A stretch of DNA of 64,000 nt from contig OX235270.1 of the NCBI GenBank assembly GCA_944472135.2, forward strand, positions 87,615,168 through 87,679,167, read 5' to 3'. Made by a program: the position numbers and the translations under genes. The notes beneath the pieces are model-generated. The model worked only from the letters and a program-made list of their open reading frames with translations. It made no database searches and was not told the origin of the DNA. This DNA is from Trichobilharzia regenti (Eukaryota > Platyhelminthes > Trematoda > Strigeidida > Schistosomatidae). How positions within the stretch are numbered: the stretch's first letter is position 1; each line of letters begins with the position of its first letter. Shown piece after piece: positions 13,205 through 25,599 of the stretch.

Positions 13205-16200
13205 CTTCCTTTATTATTATTATTGCTCCTTTGGGTTCCTAGTGGAACATAGGGCTTCAACTGCACGTCTCCACTTGCTTCTGTCTTGCGCTGTACTTTT
13301 CACCTGCATCCATGTTAGTCCATACTGTTTCAACTCCTCTTCACACGATCTCCTCCATTTCACCCTTGCACTGACGTCCCACTCGCTGCGTGCTTCTCTT
13401 TCGGCCTGGTTCCACTCGAGCAATGGCCTGACGCGCGATGTCACCAACCAGCCTCCTCAGCGAGTGTCCAATCCATCTCCACTTTCTCCTGCATATTTGT
13501 TGGTTGGCGATTGCTTTGTTCTTGTTTTGTTTCTTCCCATAGTTTCTTGTTGGTGATTCTTTCCAGCCCGGACACCTGAACTTCAGTATAGAGCGAAGAC
13601 AGTTGTGGTTGATAAAGGTCTGTAACAGGCTGTTGGAAATATTCTTTGTGACCCGCCCGCCAAGTTTCTGATCCGTATAGAAGACCTGACTCACCTGACA
13701 TTGTTTGTATTGAAAATCCGACCGAATTTTATTGTTGATGCTTAGTGACGAAGATTTCCAGATTGATTTCAGGTTGATAAATGTGTTTCTCGCCTTTCGA
13801 TTCTCGATTTGACATTCTCGTTCGCTCCTCCTGTAGTTGAGACAATGCTCTCTAGATAAGTGAATGAAGTAACCTCTTTCAAATCCCTCCCGTTGATGGT
13901 GATTGACGCTGGATGTTGATGGTGTTGTTGTTGGTTGGTTGGTTATTTTCATAACCTCCGTCTTGTCTATGTTCACATGGAGTCCTGTCTTCACTGTTTG
14001 CTTCTTCGACCAGTTTGTCGGTTTTCGCTTGTAAGTCTTCGATTGTGTGTGACATCAAACATAAATCATCCACGCGCGAAATCCAGGTCTTCTAGGTTCT
14101 TCACGTCGGTCGTCCAGGATATTCCTGTCTTCTCGTTTCCCACTGTCTGACGCATAATCCAGTCGGTTCACCACAATTAGGAATATCATTGGTGATAATA
14201 AAGCACCCTTGTCTGACTCCTGTGTTTACTCCAAACGCCTCGCTGAGTTTTCCGTTGTGGATCACTTGACATGTGCCGTTGTCGTACAGCTGTTGAATAA
14301 GGTTGATGAATATTTGGGGTACGCCGTAGTACTCGAGTAATTTCCAAATTACTTCACGATCAACGCTGTCGAAGGCCTTCTCAAAGTCTATAAAGTTGAG
14401 GTAGAGGTTTGATCGCCATTCCATGCTTTGTTCTGTGATGATGATGCGTAGAGTTGCAATTTGGTCAGTACATGATTTGCCTTTCCTGAATCCAGCTTGT
14501 TCTGGTCGGAGTTCTGTCTCCAGTGCGTCCTTTAATCTCTCCAGGATGATGCGACTCAGGATTTTACTTGGCGTCGATAGGAGCATGATTCCTCGCCAGT
14601 TCTTGCAGAGTCCTAAGTCGCCCTTCTTTGGTAGTTTCACGAGGTAACCTTTCCTCCAGTCAGTAGGCACCTTTCCCTCCTTCCAGACCTTTTGCAATAA
14701 TGGAGTCAGCATGTCTGCTATCGTCTCTGGGTCCACTTTCAGTGCTTCAGGGGGTATTCCATCTGGTCCGGCTGCTTTTCCAGCTTTCAGAAGTTTGATT
14801 GCGTTCAAGACTTCAGCTCTCGTTGGAGGATTGGTGTCAACTTGCAGTTGTGTGCGCGCTGTTGTTGGTATTTCTGGACGGGTTGCAGGTGGTGGTCGGT
14901 TCAAGAGTCCTTTGAAGTGATCCGCCCATTGTTTAATCTCTTTTTCTTCCTTGGTAATTGGGTTCCCTTGGCTGTCTTTTATAGGTTTCGCTTGTGTTGA
15001 TCTCTTCCCGGATAGAGATTTGGTTATCTGATATAGTGTCCTCAGGTCCCTTTTGCCTGCTGCCTTCTCAGCTTCAGTAGCTAGATTGTCGTAGAATCGT
15101 CTTTTGTCCTTCCTAGCACTCTTCTTCACTTCTTTGTCCAGTGCTTTGTAAGTTGAGCTCATCGTCTCTTTCTCCTGTCCGTCCTTGCATTGAATCATTT
15201 TCTCTTTCACCATTCTCCTCTCTTCTATTAATTTCCAAGTGTCCGTTGAGAGCCATTCCTTGTCTTGTCTCTTCTTTCTTCCTAGAACCGTTGAACACGT
15301 TTCGTTGAGAATCGCCTTCAGAGACTTCCAATGTTCTTCCACGCATGATTCTTCAGTGATGTCGCGTAGTGTTTCCTGCTTTGCTCTGACAGTTGCAGTG
15401 AAAGTGTCTTTTGTGGTTGTGTCCTTCAGTAATTGAGTGTTGAACTTGCATTGTGGCCTATCCCCAGCTATCCTCGAGGCTTTTAGTTTCACCTTGAAAG
15501 TCCCTTGTACTAGATAGTGGTCTGAACCCACATCTGCTCCTCTCCTTGACCTTGTGTCCAGTAGGCTCCGTCTCCACTTTCTTGAAATTGAGATGAAGTC
15601 TATTTGGTTCTTGGTGTTTCCATCTGGTGAAATCCATGTCGTCTTGTGTATATCCTTGTGTTTGAACACACTACCACCAATCACCAAATCATTGAAGGCG
15701 CAGAAGTCTGAGAAGAGTTCACCATTGTCGTTCATTTCGCCGAGGGCCTCACGACCCATGGTGAGTTCTCTTCCTGTGTTGTCTCCTCCCAGCTTCGCAT
15801 TCATGTCGCCCATCAGGATTTTGATATCGCCATTTGGGACGTTGTCCATTATTGCTTGTAGTTGTCTGTAGAACGCCTCCTTCTTCTCTTGTTCTGAGAC
15901 GTTTGTAGGCGCATAACATTGAATGACTGTAACTTTCCTTCCTTTTGAGTTGAACCTGGCTGTCATTATCCTGGAGGAGATTGGTTCCCACTGCATGAGA
16001 GCTTTGGTTGCTGTTGGTGACATCATGATGGCCACTCCCTCGGTGTGCTCGTGGTTGTCCTCTGGGTGGCCGGAAAAGATTACTGTCTCTCCAGTAGGTA
16101 GTTGGCACCTTCCAGTTCCGTTCCATCTGCTTTCGCAGATTCCCAACACTTCTATTCTGTACCTTCTCATTTCAGCGGCTATCTGGGCAGCCTTTCCAGT

Positions 16201-16530
16201 TTCGTACATTGTACGAACATTCCAGGTACCCATCCTTACTTTTGCTTTCATCGAAAGAAGGCACATCGGCTGACTGGCTTCCCGAAGGCTTTCACCAGCC
16301 TGCGTCATTTCACTTCCCCGATTCCAGCGAAAAGTAAGGCTATTGCTTATGTTTTTAGAATTTTTAATATATTTATTCGTTGAAGTTTCTGTAGCGATTT
16401 GGTTGTTTTACAGGGGTGGAGTTGCTAGCACCACGCCCCAACCCTCCCTCTTTACCCGGGCTTGGGACCGGCGAGAAAACTAGTAAGCTAGTAGCCTAGC
16501 AAGCTAGTATCTGGCGAGGTTTTTACTTCC
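13205..16530 (-). mobile_element. Near full-length RTE-clade LINE (SR2/SjR2-like)
   Basis: A 3.3 kb unit on the minus strand. The 5' end (right) has a GC-richer leader with 'ggtgctagcaactccacccc' (reverse complement of about 16414-16433) before the polyprotein begins near 16308. The body encodes an AP-type endonuclease and a reverse transcriptase. The 3' end (left) carries a simple (TAA)n tail (ttattattattattg, 13211-13225) instead of poly(A), as is usual for the RTE clade. Several frameshifts in the RT and C-terminal parts make this copy non-autonomous. The precise 5' boundary is uncertain because no target-site duplication was identified. Confidence 0.88.
13223..16308 (-). pseudogene. Broken RTE endonuclease/reverse transcriptase reading frame
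   Basis: The open part (16308 to about 14205) encodes an AP-like endonuclease with the motifs GTWNVRT, ESRWNGTG, GDMNAKLG and GSDHYLV, then an RT with KAAGPDGIPPE, NWRGIMLLS, RPEQAGFRKGKSC, NFIDFEKAFDSVDRE and NTGVRQGC. Near 14205-14215 the frame shifts: after VRQGC the expected 'LLSPMIF' region is read in the neighbouring frame. The catalytic DD box region (WMIYV, then DDLCLMSHTIEDL, near 14060) sits in yet another frame. Further on, TGLHVNIDKTEVMK and the terminal RRKWRWIGHSLRR part lie in two more frames down to 13223. The family would normally have one ORF of roughly 1000 codons, so this one is inactive. The endonuclease half is almost undamaged. Confidence 0.85.
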
Positions 16531-19218
16531 TTCACTTCAAAGTTATTTACGGCTGGCTAAAATAATGTTGCATCAGCTGAAAAAGTAAGCACTACTAGTA
16601 TGGAACAGATGAAGAAATAATTGATGTCTATTTGTCCCATTTTCTTTAAATAAAAAATAAACATGCGAATGACTGTAAATTTCGGACACATGAAGCGACT
16701 TAAAAATCCCCCTTGATTCATATAAAAGAAAAGAGTAACTCTATGCTGAACGTCTTTTCTTTAGTATGAACGGTTGGAAAAACAAAAAAACTATAGGATA
16801 CAATGACTGCTAGAAAAGAACATAATACAGTAGCTGTGCTGATCCACCACTATAATTCTGTGACCCAAACTTCAAATAATACCTCTTAATTAAGATTCTG
16901 CAGTATCAGAAGGATTACAACGGTAGTGGTAAAACAGCATGGTGCTTTTGACTTACTTAACGTTGGAGACTGAACAGGAAACCTGTAATGCAAATCTACT
17001 CCACAATTATGCATATAATTCACTCTTTCTTCTCCAGGTCACACTAAAAAGTGTCGTTTGTGGTCACCTCATAACAAATAAATCAACAAAACCTTGTACT
17101 ATTCTGAGCTCCTGTATGAACAAAACATTTGCTAACTAAATCCCCGAAGACATCCCCAGGTACATTGTTTTCAACTAAGCAGCAGTGAATCCGAATTCTT
17201 TCAGTCTTAGATTCCAGGAGAAAAAGGTTAAAAGTAAGACACCAGGCGCCAAAAATTATTAAGGATGCTTGTATTGAAGTTTTTCTTCTGTTCTTTTAAT
17301 AAAATGAACGGAAAAGATCTTTATATTCGTATTGCCGAAACAATGAAATACTATGCCGGTGCTGACAGTCTGCGCAGGAGACCTGCAGTATTAGGTTGAA
17401 TTGAGAATAAATTATCAAGTAACTCCGTTTCCTGTTAATCACTGCTGAGAATTCACTCTGAGTAGCGTAAAACTTTAAACAAGTGTATATACAAAATTAT
17501 ATCCATCTATCGTCAGGCTATTTTTTCTTTTCTCCATTTTTATTAATTTATTATCAAATTCTATTTCTTAAAAAAAACACAATTTTGAGTCATTTTTCTG
17601 TCTGATTACAGTTGAGTAGAAAAAATAGTTTGTAATGGCGCCAGTCAGTATTGTTCTTTTTGTTTTATTTTAAACTGAAAGACGATCAAAAGCAAAAATC
17701 TTAACTTTCCTCGTTGCCAGGAGACAAAGGGTAAGGCATTTCCTTAAGAAGAATTACAAAAATTATGTATGCATAAACACAATGGATACTTTGTAGGACC
17801 AAATATGTTACAATGTTAGTAAAAAGCCGAACGTGACCGCAACATGACTGCTGGTGATAAAACTTCAAACAGTGTCTTTAGTGTAGATGTAACATTGATG
17901 TATTATTGTCTTTCGACAGTAAATGTTACTTTCTCTGGTGTTACAACTACTAAAATTCATGCCCACTAATCTAACAGTGTTATAAATATGCATCAGATCA
18001 AATACAAGTTTTGCAAACAAAAATACAAAAGATAAAGTAGCCTATTGAGCTACAACAAAACGTGCTGATATGTGAATGGAGTCACTTATATGAGACAACT
18101 TTTAATAATGCCTAGTTGGTGGTATAATTCTATACATGATGACAACACCTGACAAGAGTATGCAGTAATAAGGGAAGCACATATAAGTGTATTTCAGAAT
18201 TAATTTGGTCGTAAATTAAAATTATTTGATACAATCTAAAACTCCTAGAATAACAGACGTTTCCGTCTAGTTTGTGACTCTGACGGAGGGATTAGTTTGT
18301 GCTGACGATGTTGTCTAGAAACACAATGAAAGCTTCGCAACTAAACCATCTAGCTTAGGAAATACAACTTCCCCAATGTGAACCATCTGAACTACAACTT
18401 TCTATAATATTTAAAATGAGTATCCAAGAAGTTATTAAATTTAGGACTGTAAGGCAATAAGGGGAGCACTTTATCACTTAGGTTCTACTCATCCTGATTG
18501 TAACTGGAGCAGATCTTTGTTTCCATTAATTTCTTTCCAGGCCCTTCCCTGTAAATCCATAGAGACAGAAAGTAAAATAATTATTGTGAAGCTTGCAGAG
18601 AAAACGTTTCAATATCGTAATATCAATATCTGTTGATTATGGAAAAATGAATATGAAACCTGCTGAATATAAATATTGAAGACTAGTTTCTTTGTCAGTG
18701 TATTCCTGTTTTATTTCATCTTAGTTATATTGCTCCGCTAATACTACTTTGTTTAATCTGTAAAAAGCACCTCTAACTTATAAAATCCACGTAAAAATGG
18801 CTTGTTTCAATCAGTTCCTTAGATTTTTACTCACTATAACCAAAAGTTAGTTGTTACATAGACCTATGTTTTCCGCATGACAGTGAAATATTTTCTGTCA
18901 AGTTGAACGGAATCTGATTGCAAGCATGCCAATCCAAGCGCTAACATCAAGTGAATCAGCTCAGAGTTTACAGTCATCTAACTTGCCTTGCATTGAGTAC
19001 AGCCATTTTTAACTATTTCAACTCACATAAATCTCAGTGTAGACCGAAACAGGAAGAAAACTTAATTAAAAACAGTAATCATAACAACTGTTTAGGATTT
19101 ATTTGGTTAAGTTGCAAAGTTTAGTCCGCTGCTACATTTCAGATTTATTTTAATTGTAAAGATAATCATTCTAACTTTGTATTACTCTTCGAAAGTTTGG
19201 TATCAGTTTGTCATAAAA
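16531..19218. other. Non-coding stretch, nothing recognised
   Basis: AT-rich sequence without recognisable frames, tandem repeats or elements. Confidence 0.4.
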
Positions 19219-19380
19219 ATGAATGTCACTAAGGGTGTTCTTCGTCCACCCATGAAACAGTTGTTTAAAACGGAGAATAAATGCCTTCTTAGTGTGTTCA
19301 TAGTATCTTTCTTACTTAGTACAGCTTGGATCTTAGTGAATTACTCAAACCTTGAACGAGGGCGAAGTTTGCTTACTTAA
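19219..19380 (+). CDS. Possible N-terminal part of cytochrome c oxidase subunit 6C (first exon or retrocopy)
   Basis: A 53-codon frame from ATG 19219 to a stop at 19378-19380. It begins MNVTKGVLRPPMKQLF, has a single hydrophobic segment (about residues 22-40, LLSVFIVSFLLSTAWILVN) and then basic/acidic residues (LERGR). Subunit 6C is a small inner-membrane protein of complex IV with exactly this plan: a short leader with a conserved 'L.P.M..L' motif, one membrane helix, then a charged segment with 'YADFY'. The last part is missing here, since the frame ends shortly after LERGR. Either an intron starts there (no strong GT donor is obvious; a weak one lies in cgaagtttgc) or this is a truncated copy. 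No following exon was found. A chance match remains possible. Confidence 0.35.
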   Translation: MNVTKGVLRPPMKQLFKTENKCLLSVFIVSFLLSTAWILVNYSNLERGRSLLT

Positions 19381-19984
19381 ACCATTGCTTTCAGTTTAGC
19401 TGTTTAGGAGAATGGAGTACTACAATTCTTTCATTTGGAATAATTAATGCTATTAAGCATTTCAGTAGTGTTTTATCTTTATTCTTGGATTTTGTCAGAT
19501 TAGTTGTTTAGTCTTGCGGTTTTGCTCATTTATCTTATTTAACTGAGAAAAATCACTATAGATTGTACATTGAAAGTCATTCTACAACTGTCACTTATAG
19601 ACTAGAAGTTCTGACTGACACCGCGAAATTATAAAAGTCATTTTGAAGTTTGACCTTTCTAATGTCCATTTGGCATCGTTTTTATTAGTGGTTTGATTAA
19701 TACATAAACACTTCAATAGACTTTAGCGCAAAAGATATGTATATATCTCCGCCAATGGCTTCAGTTGGCATTTGAAAGCAATGCAACAGGAGTCGTTCAA
19801 CTGGATTAGGCATCCCTATTTTATATTTTACAGTTACATAAAATTCTTTGACAGTGAGGAGAATAATTAGATTACTGAAGTTTATTCTACTAAATACTAA
19901 TTTTAAGGTTATTGATTATTACACTGTTTAGCACAACCACTTAATAAAAAATGTCGGAGAATTTCTAACACCTGTCATCATATC
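19381..19984. other. Non-coding stretch, nothing recognised
   Basis: No frame or repeat recognised; I looked here for a second exon of the 6C-like frame and saw no segment encoding the expected YADFY-type motif. Confidence 0.35.
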
Positions 19985-20120
19985 ATTTAGTGGATGGCAA
20001 CTAGTAGTGGAATCCAGGATGAGCATTTCTTCATATTCGAGACTAGTACCTTCAATTCCTACTATCACTCACTAGGGTGTGTAGGTACATCATGGTAATC
20101 CTCAGACACCGGCAAAGTGC
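19985..20120 (-). mobile_element. Decayed Sm-alpha-like hammerhead repeat
   Basis: On the minus strand the sequence reads GAAA (reverse complement of 20026-20029), a short TGCTCA segment, then ATC and CTGGATTCCACT (reverse complement of 20006-20017), followed by an open stem strand. The CTGGATTCCACT strand is the one expected to follow the cleavage site in the schistosome hammerhead family. Box I (CTGATGA) is not preserved. A fragment of the SINE, not an active ribozyme. Confidence 0.5.
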
Positions 20121-21425
20121 CCGTTCTAGGGGCCAACAGGTCAACAGAGGCTGAACATTTTGAACCAGTCAATCAACAGAAAAATGAAAACTGACTTAAA
20201 CCCTCTATCATATTCATAAATGTCTCACCAGCATCGGAAAATAATTAATCTGTTATAACTGTTCATGAAAAGGTTGATAGAAAAAGCAGCAGAAGTTAGT
20301 TAAAAGCATTCATAAACTTGATAACCTTTACAATGTACACTGGATAAACTCCCTTCCTACAAGGTCAATTCAACTACTTCCTTATTAACAAGGTGTTAAA
20401 AACAATTTATTGTTCTACACTCGCGTGGTCCGGTCTAATAAATGTCTCATCATCTTTTAAAATAAGGCTTTTCAGTTTTAAATACTACAAATATCTCCTT
20501 AAACTTTCATACTACACGAAATGGTAATTAACATTAATCGTCAGTGGAATTCTATACTTCCCTTCTCAGGATGAAGCCTACTATTATTTGCATTAAAATG
20601 TTGAGAGAATTTTTAGCTTATCAGGTGTTTTTATCTTCTGCCTCTTGAATTTTTAATGATGATGAATTACAAAAGAAAATAATGAGACCATTAAGGTGTT
20701 ATTTATTTAAACTGTTTTCAGACGACAATTGATTCGTCTAGCATTGACCATCTCCTGATGTAATTTTTTTCAGTACCGTTCAAGAGAAGAAACTGCAATT
20801 AACCTGATAGATACCTCAAACGTAAGACAATAACTAAAGACATATATCCTCTCTTTATGTGACAGTAAATAAACGAGGCGGAGTTATTCGCCTAAGTAAT
20901 TTTCGAAATCTTTATTTAAAGACTGTTTTTGAGAATTCCTAATGATGAATCACTACTAACTGATCGTCTTAGAAAATTAAAAGAAGAAGGTCTTCATTTG
21001 TTTCATGATTAATTGGAACATTTTCGGGATTGATATTAAAGTAGCTATAGAAACAGAGAGTAAAACAGAGGTTAACTTTGTGTCGAGATTCGTGTCCAAC
21101 TCTAAAAAAATATTTCCTGAAGTAAATATACTGATATTTAATAACTTTAAACACATAAACACACAAAAAAGTTCACTTAGACTACTCTGTGATAAGTAAC
21201 GGCGGAAAATAAGTCTTTTAATCTGCTTTGTTACATAAAATAAATTCTTGAGTCATTGAAGTAACTAATGAAAACTTGTTTGTGAGAACAAGAACCCACT
21301 GAGTGAATTCATATTTAACTGAGGTGAGACCTTTAACCTGATTTGGATTATCTGTATATATAAACATACGTAGATCTGCCTTTCGTTTCGTGATTGCTAA
21401 TCTTGCAATCGTCTGCTTGTTTTTT
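20121..21425. other. Non-coding stretch, nothing recognised
   Basis: AT-rich; overlapping short frames on both strands around 20970-21200 have no family motif and look like chance. Confidence 0.4.
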
Positions 21426-21429
21426 AGAA

Positions 21430-21960
21430 CCAAGGAATACTGGACAGCTGTTTCATCTGAGTTTGGGAATGATCGGTAGTACGTACCAACTGGGGTTCAA
21501 ACTCAGGCAGTCACTAGGACTCGATTTAGCGGGCCATGAATTCTAATTTCTACTAATTCGTGATTTTAGTGTGACCATCAACCATTGTCATAGGCCATTC
21601 TCCAACTGATATCAATCCATGGTTAAATTCGAAAAACAAACCAACTTTTGAAAATTGATATGATGCTCGCTAGTAACTTGCTAAAGGGCGGAGTTTCCTG
21701 GAGTTCTGGTGAGAACTCGTGATCGGTGAGGTCCATTCAGTCGGAAGTGAGGATAGAGTTTTGCCGGCGACACTGGTTGGTGGCCACGCTAAAATCATCA
21801 ATTGGTAGAAGTTAGAATTCAAAGGCCCCTAAATTGGGTTTCAGTGACTAAATGACATGCAAGCTTGCATGGGTTTGAACCCCAGTTGGCGCGTATTACG
21901 TATCATTCTCAAACTCGGATAAAACAGCTGTCCAGTACTCTCTAGTTTTGAATAGTTTCA
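21430..21960. mobile_element. Head-to-head pair of Sm-alpha-like SINEs with hammerhead-type ends
   Basis: The right unit (+, about 21655-21960) contains a leader (tttcctggagttctggtgagaact), the conserved word gtagaagttagaattc, a pol III B-box-like gggtttgaaccccagt (21869-21884), then a hammerhead-like end: degraded box I, palindrome CAGCTG (21925-21930) and triplet GTC (21930-21932). The left unit is in reverse complement: GTC, CAGCTG (21445-21450) and GAAA (reverse of 21451-21454) point outward, with a B-box (ctggggttcaaactc, 21489-21503) inside. After it lies the usual downstream flank aactgatatcaatcc (21606-21620) in plus orientation, so the pair is a rearranged composite. The closest full comparison is the single copy at 51700-52045. 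Confidence 0.65.
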
Positions 21961-22074
21961 ATAAGTAAATTTTCGGAGAATCATTGAGTGACTTAAAGAC
22001 CTTCAGTACAGTGAGTTAAACTTCCTTAATTTTACTTCAAGTTTGATCTGGAATTGGTATTATTTTGAGGACTA

Positions 22075-22182
22075 TTGGAAACTGGAGAGTGCTGGACATC
22101 CTGTTTGTTCTAGTTTGGGGCCTTCCAATGAATCCAACAAGGATCGAACCCAAAACCTCCAGATATATTTTGGCTACTTTAA
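22075..22182 (-). mobile_element. Sm-alpha-like SINE fragment, minus strand
   Basis: Reverse complement gives a B-box-like gggttcgatcc, then a region equivalent to the hammerhead end, 'ccccaaactag...acaaac...gatgtccagcactctcc', that aligns with the copies at 21.4 and 51.9 kb. Box II has lost its GAAA (reads CAAA). Only the 3' half of the unit remains. Confidence 0.5.
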
Positions 22183-23989
22183 AAACAGACAGGGAAGTTT
22201 ATTTTATTTGTAATTTAACTTTTTTCTCCAATATTAAAATTTCTGAAGAGTGTTCTTTTATGTGCCTAAATAAGTGCCCCAATCACGTTTCTACATTTTG
22301 AAAGCCTTTGGTTTATTTATCATTGTCATATCGCTTCTTTCAAGAATTTGTTTTGAATTATTTTGATCAGTGGCACTAATCAGACTAATAAAACTATTCT
22401 TAATGTGTTCATCTACGAAAACAGAGGTAAGGAATTAATGGCTACCGGTGTTAAAGAAGATCAGTTTTATTCCTTCTCAGTGTCCAACAAGGAAATTTAC
22501 AGGATATTATTTCGAGTTTCCTGTTCAGAGTCAAAATTCATTGAAACCTCAAGTCAGTGTACCACAACACCATGTTTTAGCTGAAGAAAAAAGAGGATTT
22601 CTTGAAAAATGTTGATTCACCTTTGACAAACTATATACAACCCAAAGATTTTCATTTTATTCCAAATCTCTTTCAAATCTGAAATAATTAACCATAGACT
22701 TCCTTTACAATTTCGCATCTTACTTCTTAGTTAATCTGTAAGCTAGCAGCTTTGTGCACTCGAAGTAAATCTCAATCAAGCGAATGGATTTTTAGTTTAT
22801 CTTGTAATATCATATAAATTTTAGGGCTTACTTCTTTTTGAAAATGTCAGGCGTAAATTTTCTCACAGTGCCCGAACTGAAACAACTGGGTAAGCAGAAC
22901 AACTTATACTGCTGATATGCTAACAAGCTTGCTCACAAATCAACAGTTGGCTTATTGATACCATTTGTGAGCAAAATTTAACTAAATTCATTATCTACCA
23001 GTAAGTGTAGGATATTCAAGCGTAGTCTTCAAACAAGATGTGTTCAGTGTGTCGCAGAAGCAGTGAATCATTCAACTGGGCCAATAGCCATAAAGCATTT
23101 GAAGAATGTTTTAAGCTAAGCATTGATTATTTCGAACTCTTTATTCAATATTCAATGTATCTTCACAGTGTGATAGTCACCGAAAGTTATTACAAAGACT
23201 AACGAAAAGAGATAAACAAAAATATGCGTAGAAGAAGCCTATTTATTCAATGATGTTTAGTAAGTGACTCACTTGTAATAACAATAATAATAAAAACTTC
23301 TCAGTTGTTTTAACAATGCTTTTCTTCGTCATAAAAATGTTTCCATAACTGATTTTTGCAACGAAATGAATTCAGTGATTTATATTTTAAGTTTAACAAC
23401 CATCCTTGTATGTTTCTGGGTAATTGTTCATCCTTTCTAAATAACATGTTTAATCGACACAAACACAACAGTTTTTAGCCATTCTTTTTTTAAAGGTTAA
23501 ATCAAAAGAAAGAAATAATGTTTGCAGTAAAGAACTGTCAGTGTTTTATTGCTACGAACTTGATTCTTTTGCAGTTACCAAAAAAACGTAATAATCGATA
23601 GTAACTTATTTAATGGAAAATTACTCCCTTTCAAATGTGCTGCCATCGATCATGATGTTTTTCTCAATTCTTTTCTTGGATGAATGAAAAGCTGAGAGAT
23701 CGAAATCTTTTTCTAAAGTTCTATGAATGTATTATCCGAAATGAGAACAGCGTGGAATGAAGGAACATCTGAAAATGAAGTGAACCTGATGCATGAATTG
23801 AAACTTTAACAGCCTAGTTCATTTATCAGGGTACTGCTCCTAACTCAGGGTTATCATTGATTACCACACAAATAAATAAATATTAGCTGTAAAAATATGT
23901 CAACTATTACGGATATACCTTCATTATTGTTTACTGACTGCAATCCGATTAATATTTGGAATTCAGCCGCAAATTTCCGTTATACCGTG
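22183..23989. other. Non-coding stretch, nothing recognised
   Basis: A 73-codon frame at 22363-22584 and smaller ones lack any recognisable motif. No repeat was seen. Confidence 0.35.
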
Positions 23990-24330
23990 TTTCCTTCCAT
24001 TACACACAACCTTCTGACAAGCTCTCATTACCTCTTCATTTGACCTTCTCCAGGTTACCTTTGGACGCCAAACCCTTCACCTCCCAATCTGGTCCCACTC
24101 AGTGGCATGCCAGCTGTATGCTGTTACTTGAGGGTGTTCTCGTGATATTTCCGATCTATGTCTATTTCCATCTGCCAATTTTCTGGTAATTGAGTTCTTT
24201 CCCCTGTTCTCTCTGTCTCATTACTTGGGTAATTCTGTTTCTTTCATTATCTTTCACTGGCTGCATTACTGCTGACCTCTTCTGTCAAGGAATTCTGGTT
24301 ATTTGATAGTGAGTTGTGAGGTTTCATTCA
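23990..24330 (-). mobile_element. Ancient 3' fragment of an RTE-clade LINE
   Basis: Plus-strand words cattacctcttca, gaccttctccaggttac, ggacgccaa and tggtcccactcagtggcatgcc (about 24025-24110) follow the same order as in the RTE 3' ends at 7.4, 28.1 and 31.75 kb (tcttcacacgatctcctccatgtcac ... cccactcgag). Much more diverged than the other copies; limits approximate. Confidence 0.5.
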
Positions 24331-24904
24331 TCTACCGCTTGTCCCACTTCACTTCCCAGTAGGTCATAAAAACGCATTTCGTACTTGGGAGATAGTTCAA
24401 TTTGTTCAACACAGCTACACCCATTGGCATATATGGATGTCAAGTTCACATTTCCATATGTAATGCTAAGTGGATTACACATCTTGAACTTTATTATTCC
24501 AAGAAGTGAAGATTATTTGATTCAGTGTGGAGACTTTATCACTTTAATTAGAAGGGTCAGTACTTGTCATTTAGTATCTTTTTTTCCAATTTCCATGACA
24601 GAAGTTTAGTCAAGAGTTTACTGTATTCTAAACACTTAAAAGTGAATTAGAGAATACTCAAAATTTCCTAAAAAAATTCACTAAAAGGTAGTTCTTATAC
24701 CGAAGAAGAATGTGTTTATCTCACCACTATTACTGAAAAGCGATAAATTTAACTGGAAAAATAATTACTGACATAATGGAATTATTTATCTAACCTTCTA
24801 AACAATAACATTAGTGAGTTTTAAAACATTTAAACATCCTTAGAGTGAACAATTTCAATATGATGTCCTATCATGTAGTCTTTACCTTAGTACTCTTGTT
24901 CTCT

Positions 24905-24907
<3 letters not shown>

Positions 24908-24943
<36 letters not shown>
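24908..24943. repeat. (TA)n microsatellite
   Basis: About 18 uninterrupted TA units, directly left of the hairpin at 24980-25103. Confidence 0.9.
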
Positions 24944-24946
<3 letters not shown>

Positions 24947-24979
24947 CGAAAATACCCATTGCGCCATGAAGAAAATAAA

Positions 24980-25103
24980 AGACAAATTCAGCGAAGGAAA
25001 TTTTCTTTATCGATGAAATCATCTTCAGAGTGGTCTGTTACTTAATAAAAGCCTCTGAAGATGATTTTGTCGATAAAGAAAATTTTCATCGCTGAATTTG
25101 TCT
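24980..25103. repeat. 51-bp inverted-repeat hairpin flanked by TA runs
   Basis: Arms 24980-25030 and 25053-25103 are reverse complements at 47 of 51 positions, with a 22-base loop. A TA tract abuts the left side and tatatatacgtatatat follows on the right (25104-25120). The paired mismatches are clustered (near aagg/atga and atga/acaa). No coding content. It could be a small foldback element or part of a Penelope-type terminal repeat, since a Penelope-like element lies 0.7 kb downstream. Confidence 0.75.
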
Positions 25104-25599
25104 TATATATACGTATATATCGCTGCCTGGATAATTTCTGGTCGCATCGGCACAAACTTAAATTTGAGATTTACCAGATTCCTTGAAGTAATATCGGTTG
25201 ATGCTTGCATCGATTCATACAAAGCGTTTCACATGAAAACTTGACAAATAATTAACTGATTAACCTGGTTTCATCTAAGTACAATATTTATATTTTTGCC
25301 TTATCCTGCCCTCCTATGTAATTGCATAATTCACTGAGTTTTTGTTAATCAAATCAACGCAAATCATACGCAGTAAAAATGACGCAACTTTTATCCTGGA
25401 CATAAGGAAACTTGGATTGAAAACAGGAGTGAGTAATGAAATTAAAAGCAAGTTGGGAAGTCGTATGGTAATTATAATTAGGAGCAATGAATTGTACTCG
25501 AAGCTTCATCAGTTAGTAATGCTATATCATTGTGTCATATATTCAATAAAATTATTTACGACGCAGTTATGTCCTACTGTTGTTTCTGAATTCTACTCT

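Noticed and set aside
13242..13556. Open frame of 104 codons on the plus strand over the RTE 3' region, and similar frames at 14423, 15239, 15554, 15923 and 16102
   Set aside because: Shadows of the minus-strand retroelement frame; no motif of their own.
20969..21199. Three overlapping short frames on both strands
   Set aside because: Mutually antisense and low complexity; no family resemblance.
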